DNA of 5,045 nt from Endomicrobiia bacterium (lineage in GTDB: Bacteria; Elusimicrobiota; Endomicrobiia; PHAN01), in assembly GCA_030018875.1 (NCBI GenBank), contig JASEHK010000120.1, positions 1 through 5,045 of the forward strand, given 5' to 3'. Each line of letters begins with the position of its first letter. Within the stretch, counting starts at the first letter, position 1. The notes beneath the pieces are model-generated. The model was not told where the DNA came from and ran no database searches. It saw only the letters and a program-made list of their open reading frames with translations. A program made the position numbers and the translations under genes. Positions 1 through 4,715 of this stretch are shown here, one piece after another.

Positions 1-28
1 CGGCTTTTTTTAATAAAGCAAAAAAGGC

Positions 29-98
29 AGTGGCGATCTGTCAGTGGCGAGTAAAGGCAAGATTTTTTTCTTACTTCTTACTTCTTACTTCTAAACTT
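29..98 (+). repeat. Degenerate heptanucleotide tandem array upstream of the M50 gene
   Basis: The stretch divides into ten 7-base units that end exactly at the ATG at 99. TTACTTC occurs three times in exact tandem at 71-77, 78-84 and 85-91. AGTGGCG occurs at 29-35 and 43-49, and the related AGTAAAG at 50-56, all at distances that are multiples of seven from the TTACTTC units. Early units are purine-rich and late units pyrimidine-rich, so AGTAA near 50 can pair with TTACT further on. No Shine-Dalgarno is visible before the ATG. Heptanucleotide arrays (STRR sequences) are known in heterocystous cyanobacteria, but the units here differ. Function is unknown; it may be replication-slippage DNA or an mRNA leader structure. 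Confidence 0.75.
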
Positions 99-722
99 AT
101 GACCTGGCTATATCAGATACCGATACTGCTCTTCTCCGTGATACTTCACGAATACGCGCATGGCTGGATGGCCGGGCGCAAAGGCGACGACACCGCCCGC
201 GTAATGGGTCGTCTCACATTTAATCCTATCCCGCACATAGACCCCGTAGGCAGCATTCTGCTGCCCCTCATAGCATCTCTGACGGGCGGACCTCTTATCG
301 GCTGGGCCAAACCGGTGCCCGTAAATCCTTACCGTCTTGGCGACCCCGTCCGCGATATGATGTGGGTCGGCGCAGCCGGACCGGTTTCAAATCTCCTGCT
401 GGCCGCGGCGTGCTCCCTGGCGCTTTTCGTCGTCAGATTCGCCGGCGTCGGCGATCCGCTTATATTTTCTTTTCTCAGATATGCCGTAGTGATAAACGTA
501 CTTCTACCCGTTTTTAATCTCGTCCCGGTTCCGCCTTTGGACGGCTCGCGCATCGTCGCGGGGCTTCTTCCGCCGAGGTTAGCCCACGAATATATGAAGA
601 TAGAGCCGTACGGGATATTCATCATTTTTATTTTGATATCGTCGGGATTTTTCTGGAGGATGATAATGCCCGTGGTATACTCCATAGTCGGGCTTCTTGT
701 GGGATGGCACACTATAATATAA
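99..722 (+). CDS. Site-2 protease family (peptidase M50) integral membrane zinc metalloprotease
   Basis: This is a predicted polytopic membrane protein of 207 residues. M50 enzymes cut substrates within or near the membrane; the substrate here is unknown. The zinc-binding HExxH motif is HEYAH at residues 17-21, inside the first hydrophobic segment. A second conserved block, NPIPHIDPVG (42-51), is followed by GWAKPVPVNP (68-77). The third metal ligand is probably D148 in NLVPVPPLDG (140-149). Other hydrophobic segments lie near 97-113, 127-145 and 172-203. The length fits the short M50 subgroup that lacks PDZ or CBS domains. The ATG at 99 was chosen because family members begin with a short hydrophobic stretch just before HExxH. 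A GTG at 30 would add 23 residues encoded only by the heptamer array. No Shine-Dalgarno is seen. The gene sits upstream of trpS-scpA, a frequent neighbourhood for this family. The fold and catalytic assignment are secure; the physiological role is not. Confidence 0.93.
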   Translation: MTWLYQIPILLFSVILHEYAHGWMAGRKGDDTARVMGRLTFNPIPHIDPVGSILLPLIASLTGGPLIGWAKPVPVNPYRLGDPVRDMMWVGAAGPVSNLLLAAACSLALFVVRFAGVGDPLIFSFLRYAVVINVLLPVFNLVPVPPLDGSRIVAGLLPPRLAHEYMKIEPYGIFIIFILISSGFFWRMIMPVVYSIVGLLVGWHTII

Positions 723-723
723 A

Positions 724-863
724 GACGGGAGATGGGAAATGGAATATGGGAGACGCTAAACGGGAGAAACGAAATACCGCAAAGTGTTAAGCGTAAAGAG
801 ATTAAAACCCTTCCCGCTTTCCGCTTCCCGATTTCTTACACTCTACCATCTACCTTTTACTCT
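724..863 (+). repeat. Degenerate heptanucleotide tandem array filling the M50-trpS gap
   Basis: The gap between the M50 stop (TAA, 720-722) and the trpS ATG at 864 is one base plus exactly twenty 7-base units. The left arm is purine-rich, for example GACGGGA (724), GATGGGA (731), TATGGGA (745) and AACGGGA (759). The right arm is pyrimidine-rich, for example CGCTTTC (815), CGCTTCC (822), CTACCAT (843), CTACCTT (850) and TTACTCT (857). Read on the opposite strand the right arm gives the same purine-rich family (GGAAGCG, GAAAGCG, AAGGTAG), so the array is an inverted pair of arms that could pair in RNA. Units are degenerate, not identical. No T-box or other trp regulatory motif was found, and no Shine-Dalgarno precedes trpS. 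Confidence 0.75.
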
Positions 864-1877
864 ATGACGAACAAACACTCCAAAGAAAGAATCTTATCGG
901 GTATGCGTCCGACGGGGAATCTCCATATCGGGCATCTTCTCGGCGTCCTTGAAAACTATCGCGCGCTCCAGAACGCAAACGACTGTTTTTTTATGGTCGC
1001 CGACATCCACGCTCTTACCACCGAGTACGAGCGGCCCGATGCGATTCAGGCGGCTTCCGTCGAGATGGTAAAGGACTGGCTTGCTTCCGGAATCAACCCC
1101 GACGTGGCCGTGATATTCCGGCAGTCCGACGTTCCGGAGCACGCCCAACTCCATCTTCTTCTTTCAATGATAACGCCTCTGGGCTGGCTTGAGCGTTGCC
1201 CGTCTTACAAAGAGCAGCTCCGCGAACTTAATGGCCGCGAACTTCACACCTACGGATTTTTGGGTTATCCGCTTCTGCAGGCCGCCGATATTCTCGTTTA
1301 TAAGGCCACGGCCGTTCCCGTCGGAGAAGACCAACTCCCGCACATAGAATTGACGCGCGAGCTCGCCCGCAGATTCAACTCACTCTATTCACCGACTCGC
1401 CCTGTTTTTCCGGAGCCGAAATCTCTCGTAACGCAATCGCCCAAAGTTCCGGGCACCGACGCCAGGAAGATGTCAAAGTCCTACGACAACGCCATAAACA
1501 TCGGCGCCGGGCCGGCCGAACTTAAAAAGCGCGTCAACTCGATGTTCACCGACCCCGTCAAGATAAAGATAGACGACAAAGGTCATCCCGAAGGGTGCGT
1601 GGCGTTTGCGTTTTGCAAGTTATTGAAGCCCGATGGCGCCGCTTCGCGCGAGGCCTTGTGCCGCAGTGGCGCAATCGGTTGCGTCGCCTGCAAAAAAGAA
1701 CTTCTCGAACTGCTCGACGGGCTTCTGTCGCCCATCCGCGAAGAAAGAAAAAAAATAAAAGATTCCGACGCTCTGGCCGTCCTCGCCGACGGAGCTCTCA
1801 AAGCCCGCCAAGAGGCCTCTGTCGTCGTCGAGGAAACGAAAAAAGCGATGGGACTATTCACGGCGTCCATATCCTAA
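864..1877 (+). CDS. trpS: Tryptophanyl-tRNA synthetase
   Basis: This cytoplasmic class I aminoacyl-tRNA synthetase charges tRNA-Trp with tryptophan using ATP. The 337-residue length is normal for bacterial TrpRS. The N-terminus has LSGMRPTGNLHIGHLLG (residues 11-27) with the ATP-binding HIGH signature at 21-24. The tryptophan-pocket region includes GFLGYPLLQAADILVYKA (131-148) and GEDQ (154-157). The second ATP-binding signature KMSKS is at 202-206, followed by the C-terminal helical anticodon-binding part with the usual GCVACKKEL block (272-280). The ATG at 864 gives the family's normal N-terminus. An upstream in-frame ATG at 732 would add 44 residues encoded by the heptamer array, with no resemblance to TrpRS. 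The leader is pyrimidine-rich and lacks a Shine-Dalgarno. The stop lies six bases before scpA, indicating one transcription unit. No frameshift or missing catalytic residue is seen. Confidence 0.97.
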   Translation: MTNKHSKERILSGMRPTGNLHIGHLLGVLENYRALQNANDCFFMVADIHALTTEYERPDAIQAASVEMVKDWLASGINPDVAVIFRQSDVPEHAQLHLLLSMITPLGWLERCPSYKEQLRELNGRELHTYGFLGYPLLQAADILVYKATAVPVGEDQLPHIELTRELARRFNSLYSPTRPVFPEPKSLVTQSPKVPGTDARKMSKSYDNAINIGAGPAELKKRVNSMFTDPVKIKIDDKGHPEGCVAFAFCKLLKPDGAASREALCRSGAIGCVACKKELLELLDGLLSPIREERKKIKDSDALAVLADGALKARQEASVVVEETKKAMGLFTASIS

Positions 1878-1883
1878 AACGAA

Positions 1884-2690
1884 ATGACCTACGAAGTCCA
1901 CATACCCATTTTCGAAGGGCCGCTTGATCTTCTGCTCCATATCATTAAGAAAAACGATATGGACATTCAGAATATCAATATATCCCAAATCACGGGCGAG
2001 TTTTCAGAATATGTGAATTTGATGAAGGATCTAAATCTTGACATAGCGGGGGAGTTTCTCGTTATGGCCGCCACTCTTCTTGAGATGAAGTCTCGTTGCC
2101 TGCTCCCGTCTACCGACGAGGAAACCGAGGAGCCCCAGATGTTCAGCGACCTCAAGGAGCGTCTGAGCGAATATCAGAAGTATAGGCATATAGCGACGAT
2201 TCTTGCGGGGCATGAAGAAAAAAACCGCGACGTCTTTTACCGCGTGGCGCCCAAATTTTCCACCGACGAGTACACGCTTGATGTTTCGCTCTTCGACCTT
2301 TTGGATACCTTCAAGCGAGCCATTACGGTTCTGCCGGACGATGTCAAAAAGATAGTTTACGAAGAAATTCCGATAGAACGAAAGATTGCCGAGATACTCG
2401 ATATTTTGCGCGAGAAGAGGTTTATACCGTTTAAGGAATTGTTGTCCCGCGAAAAGACGCGCATGGGTATGGTGGTAAACTTTCTGGCGGTGCTGGAATT
2501 GATTCGATTAGGCCAGATAATCGCCCGTCAAAAAGAGACCTTTGGCGGAATCCGCATCTATTTGGTAGAATATAAGCCCGAAGAAGAATTCGACGGAGTT
2601 TCCGACGGAGCGCGCTCGACTGAATCCGCCGCGCCCGAGGGATCCGGTGAGCCGACGCTCGAACATAAAGAGGGAGAAAGCAATGCCTAA
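1884..2690 (+). CDS. scpA: Segregation and condensation protein A (kleisin subunit of SMC-ScpAB)
   Basis: ScpA is the bacterial kleisin. It bridges the head domains of the SMC ATPase dimer and binds ScpB, forming the condensin ring that compacts and segregates the nucleoid. The 268-residue protein starts with the family signature FEGPLDLLLHIIKK (residues 10-23). The helical N-terminal domain that contacts the SMC neck includes DIAGEFLVMAATLLEMKSR (53-71) followed by CLLP. A charged linker (about 75-120) leads to the C-terminal winged-helix domain that binds the SMC cap, seen in VVNFLAVLELIRLGQI (197-212). The tail after about 232 is acidic and Gly/Ser-rich, probably disordered, and longer than in many homologues. 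The start lies six bases after trpS with no clear Shine-Dalgarno, so translation may depend on coupling. The last 8 bases overlap rpmI. Confidence 0.95.
   Translation: MTYEVHIPIFEGPLDLLLHIIKKNDMDIQNINISQITGEFSEYVNLMKDLNLDIAGEFLVMAATLLEMKSRCLLPSTDEETEEPQMFSDLKERLSEYQKYRHIATILAGHEEKNRDVFYRVAPKFSTDEYTLDVSLFDLLDTFKRAITVLPDDVKKIVYEEIPIERKIAEILDILREKRFIPFKELLSREKTRMGMVVNFLAVLELIRLGQIIARQKETFGGIRIYLVEYKPEEEFDGVSDGARSTESAAPEGSGEPTLEHKEGESNA
2671..2676 (+). promoter_or_regulatory. Shine-Dalgarno site for rpmI
   Basis: AGGGAG lies six bases before the rpmI ATG at 2683, inside the last codons of scpA. It is the only good Shine-Dalgarno sequence found before any gene start in the window, and it supports choosing 2683 over the in-frame ATG at 2647. 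It probably lets the ribosomal protein be made at a higher rate than its neighbours. Confidence 0.8.
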
Positions 2691-2880
2691 AATGAAGACG
2701 CACAGCGGCGCCAAAAAGCGCTTTTCCGTAACCAAAAACAGGAAAATAAAACACAGAAAGGCGGGCTTGAGGCACCTTTTGACGGGAATGAAGTCCTCTC
2801 GCGGCAGGCGTTTGCGCAAAAGCGGTATTCTGCACGATGCCTCGGCCGCAAACATTTTGCTTAAAATGCCATACGCCTGA
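2683..2880 (+). CDS. rpmI: Large ribosomal subunit protein bL35
   Basis: This is a 65-residue, strongly basic bacterial 50S subunit protein that binds 23S rRNA. The N-terminal MPKMKTHSGAKKRF (1-14) is the bL35 signature, followed by the conserved KAGLRHLL (about 27-34) and an Arg/Lys-rich segment (about 39-46). The length and ending MPYA fit the family. The start at 2683 is fixed by the family N-terminus and by an AGGGAG site six bases upstream. The gene overlaps the end of scpA by 8 bases in another frame, so translation is probably coupled. Its position is odd: rpmI normally sits between infC and rplT, and rplT does not follow here. I see no sign of decay, so it is probably functional. Whether a second rpmI exists elsewhere in the genome cannot be seen. 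Confidence 0.95.
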   Translation: MPKMKTHSGAKKRFSVTKNRKIKHRKAGLRHLLTGMKSSRGRRLRKSGILHDASAANILLKMPYA

Positions 2881-2894
2881 GCCCTGAAAAGCAA

Positions 2895-2920
2895 TGTAGG
2901 GGCGGCCATTGTGGCCGCCC
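2895..2920 (+). repeat. GTAG-footed hairpin (REP-like unit, forward orientation)
   Basis: GTAG at 2896-2899 is followed by a perfect 9-bp inverted repeat: GGGCGGCCA (2900-2908) pairs with TGGCCGCCC (2912-2920) around a 3-base TTG loop. GTAG at the foot of a GC-rich hairpin is the hallmark of REP elements moved by REP-associated tyrosine transposases. The hairpin lies 19 bases after the rpmI stop, but no run of T follows it, so it is a poor rho-independent terminator. It could still slow transcription or protect the mRNA 3' end. Confidence 0.7.
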
Positions 2921-2924
2921 GTTT

Positions 2925-3057
2925 GAGGGAGGGGACAAGCCCCTCCGCTACAGACTTATAGAGGGAGGGGACAAGCCCCGCCACTACAGACTTATAGAGG
3001 GAGGGGACAAGCCCCTCCACTACATCTTATAGCGAGGATAAAGCCTCGCGCTATGTA
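2925..3057 (-). repeat. Tandem 36-base hairpin units, three clear copies and one diverged (REP-like, reverse orientation)
   Basis: Three copies begin at 2925, 2961 and 2997, an exact 36-base period. Each has GGAGGGG, the loop ACAAG, then CCCCTCC (copy 2 has CCCCGCC, giving one mismatch). CTAC follows at 2948, 2984 and 3020, reading as GTAG on the minus strand, the REP-type foot. CTTATA joins the units. A fourth, diverged unit at 3026-3057 keeps CTTATA and a stem (GCGAGG 3032-3037 with CCTCGC 3044-3049), with its foot changed to CTAT. Together with the forward hairpin at 2895, copy 1 forms a TGTAG...CTACA inverted pair, as in REPINs. The period is divisible by three, which creates a spurious repetitive reading frame on the minus strand. 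Confidence 0.85.
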
Positions 3058-3085
3058 ACACTTTCCTGCCACCGGCCTCGTTATA

Positions 3086-3700
3086 ATGGAATTCAAGGAA
3101 CTCGTCAACATCGTCGAAGTTTTGCTTTTTATCACCGACCGTCCGCTGTCTTTGCGAAAAATCAAAGAGATTGCCGGCGACGACATTTCCGACGATGAGC
3201 TCCGCGCGGCGCTCGCGGAAATAATAAAACGCCTTGCCGAGGCGGGTTCGCCGCTTGAAATAAGGGAAGTCGCTGGCGGATGGCAGTTCGCCACCCGCGC
3301 CGCCTATGCTCCGTGGGTCAAGAAGCTTTATCGCGACAAAACCCGACTGAAACTTTCGCAATCCGCGCTTGAAACTCTCTCCATAATCGCTTACCGCCAG
3401 CCGATAACCCGTCTTGAAATAGAGCGCGTCAGGGGCATAGAGTCGCTCGGAGTCAGCGAAACGCTGCTCGAGCGCAAACTTATAAAAATAGTCGGGCGCA
3501 AGGAAACGCTCGGCCGACCGCTCCTCTACGGAACCACGCAAGAGTTCCTCAAGTATTTCGGGTTGCAGCATTTGAGCGAACTTCCCACCATAGAAGATTT
3601 TTCTGTGCCGCCGTCCGATGAATCGTCGGAATCGGTCTCGTCGAGCGACGACGCCGCCGACGAAGGGGCGGAAGTCCCGCCGGAAGAATCGCCGAGTTAA
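3086..3700 (+). CDS. scpB: Segregation and condensation protein B (SMC-ScpAB accessory subunit)
   Basis: ScpB forms dimers that bind the central linker of ScpA in the SMC condensin complex. The 204-residue protein has two winged-helix domains. The first spans about residues 4-80 and includes VEVLLFITDRPLSLRKI. The second, about 88-165, carries the family core ALETLSIIAYRQPITRLEIE (94-113), LLERKLIKIVGRK (127-139), GRPLLYGTT (143-151) and EFLKYFGL (153-160). The tail after about 172 is Ser/Asp/Glu-rich and probably disordered, like that of ScpA here. The start is fixed: an in-frame TAA at 3056-3058 closes the frame and no ATG, GTG or TTG codon lies between it and 3086. No Shine-Dalgarno precedes it. 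It is separated from scpA by rpmI and a 205-base gap holding hairpin repeats, although scpA and scpB are usually adjacent. Confidence 0.95.
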   Translation: MEFKELVNIVEVLLFITDRPLSLRKIKEIAGDDISDDELRAALAEIIKRLAEAGSPLEIREVAGGWQFATRAAYAPWVKKLYRDKTRLKLSQSALETLSIIAYRQPITRLEIERVRGIESLGVSETLLERKLIKIVGRKETLGRPLLYGTTQEFLKYFGLQHLSELPTIEDFSVPPSDESSESVSSSDDAADEGAEVPPEESPS

Positions 3701-3734
3701 AAACCTCTCAATTTAAGAATATGTCACTCTGTGT

Positions 3735-4646
3735 ATGATAGGATTATCCACGGTATATCTCAACGACACATCGCGCGATTGGGCGCGCCTCGCCGCGCGC
3801 GCCGGAGATATCGGCTACGATTCTTTTGAACTGGATGTCGGCATCCCCGCGTCCTGGCTGAAAGACATCAAGCGTTCCGTCGCCGACGGGAAAGCGAAGA
3901 TTTTAAGCGTCCACAATTTTTGCCCCAAGGTGGAGGCCGTCCCCGAAGGCAGAAACCTCTGGAGCGCCTACTTGATAACATCCGAGGATGAAGCCGAACG
4001 GCGCAAGGCCGTCGAGCTTACGAAGCGTTCCGTGGAGACGGCGGCCGCGGTGGGCGCTTTGGCGGTCGTGGTGCACGCGGGGCATACCCAAGTGGATTTC
4101 GACGGCCGCGACCTCTCGAAGTTTCTGCGCGACTTCGGCGCGGGCTCTTCGCTCTACCTGGCGCGGCTGGAGGAACTCAAAATCGCCCGCCGCGCGGTGG
4201 CGCCGCGCTATATTCACAACGCCGTCAAATCTCTCGAAGAGATAACCCGTTTCGCCGAAGGCTCCGGCGTGCGTGTGGCTCTTGAAAACAGATTTTTTTA
4301 TCACGAAATACCGCTTCTGGGCGAGTTCGGCGAGATATTCCGCGCCGTCGGGTCGTCGGACCTGGCTTTCTGGTACGACATCGGTCACGGCGAGATATTT
4401 ATCCGCATGGGATTTATGTCGTCGCACGAGGAAATACTCGAGCCCTATAAAGACCGTATCGCCGGCTTCCATCTCCACGATGTGCGCGGTATGAGGGACC
4501 ACTACGCTCCCGGCGAAGGCGAGCTCGATTACACCGGATTTCTTAAATACATGCGGCCGGATACTATAAAGATAATAGAGGCGCATCCTTACTCGCGCGC
4601 TTTCGCCGTCGCGCGGGCGAAAGATATTTTTGCGCCGCTCGCCTAA
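3735..4646 (+). CDS. Sugar phosphate isomerase/epimerase-type TIM-barrel protein (AP endonuclease 2 / xylose isomerase-like superfamily)
   Basis: This 303-residue protein is predicted to be a cytoplasmic metal-dependent (beta/alpha)8 barrel. Candidate metal ligands sit at strand ends: SVHNF (H60), VVHAGH (H114 and H117), ALENR (E184), WYDIGHGE (D215, H218), GFHLHDV (H246, H248, D249) and IIEAH (E282). The block APGEGELDY (258-266) is the loop typical of this superfamily. The superfamily contains isomerases, epimerases, dehydratases and endonuclease IV. The wide divergence means the substrate cannot be named from sequence. It starts 34 bases after scpB without a Shine-Dalgarno; the ATG at 3721 is out of frame and hits a stop within six codons. 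It may share the scpB transcript. The insertion sequence begins shortly after its stop, but the C-terminus looks intact. Confidence 0.85.
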   Translation: MIGLSTVYLNDTSRDWARLAARAGDIGYDSFELDVGIPASWLKDIKRSVADGKAKILSVHNFCPKVEAVPEGRNLWSAYLITSEDEAERRKAVELTKRSVETAAAVGALAVVVHAGHTQVDFDGRDLSKFLRDFGAGSSLYLARLEELKIARRAVAPRYIHNAVKSLEEITRFAEGSGVRVALENRFFYHEIPLLGEFGEIFRAVGSSDLAFWYDIGHGEIFIRMGFMSSHEEILEPYKDRIAGFHLHDVRGMRDHYAPGEGELDYTGFLKYMRPDTIKIIEAHPYSRAFAVARAKDIFAPLA

Positions 4647-4679
4647 TTTCGCGCCGTTGCGCGCGAGTTAATGCAACTA

Positions 4680-4708
4680 TTGACAATTCACTAATAAATG
4701 GATACAAT
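4680..4708 (+). promoter_or_regulatory. Sigma-70-type promoter of the transposase gene
   Basis: A perfect -35 box, TTGACA (4680-4685), and a near-consensus -10 box, TACAAT (4703-4708), are separated by exactly 17 bases. The expected transcription start, about seven bases after the -10 box, is near 4715, next to the transposase ATG at 4716. The transcript would therefore be leaderless or almost so, and no Shine-Dalgarno is present. It is the strongest promoter-like sequence noticed in the window. Confidence 0.75.
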
Positions 4709-4715
4709 ATGAAAC

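Noticed and set aside
1..11. CGGC followed by seven T, like the 3' half of a rho-independent terminator for a gene left of the window.
   Set aside because: The matching 5' stem would lie outside the window, so it cannot be confirmed.
723..863. A T-box or other tryptophan-responsive leader upstream of trpS.
   Set aside because: No T-box consensus, specifier loop or terminator/antiterminator pair is visible; the gap is fully accounted for by heptamer units.
2900..2920. The 9-bp hairpin after rpmI as a rho-independent terminator.
   Set aside because: No T run follows the stem, and the GTAG foot and neighbouring hairpins fit a REP-like repeat better.
2508..3020. A 170-codon minus-strand frame beginning with 12-residue protein repeats.
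   Set aside because: The repeats come from the 36-base DNA units, whose length is divisible by three; the rest is antisense to rpmI and scpA and resembles no protein I recognise.
2925..3032. The 36-base tandem units as a CRISPR array.
   Set aside because: The units are directly adjacent, with no variable spacers between them.
3082..3087. A perfect TATAAT -10 box just before scpB.
   Set aside because: It overlaps the scpB ATG, would start transcription inside the gene, and has no -35 match at 16-18 bases upstream.
3903..4586. A 227-codon minus-strand frame opposite the TIM-barrel gene.
   Set aside because: It is antisense to a clear family member and has no recognisable domain; long antisense frames are common in GC-rich coding DNA.
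4650..4663. A CGCGC/GCGCG hairpin after the TIM-barrel stop as a terminator.
   Set aside because: The stem is only five base pairs with no following T run, and such matches are expected in GC-rich sequence.
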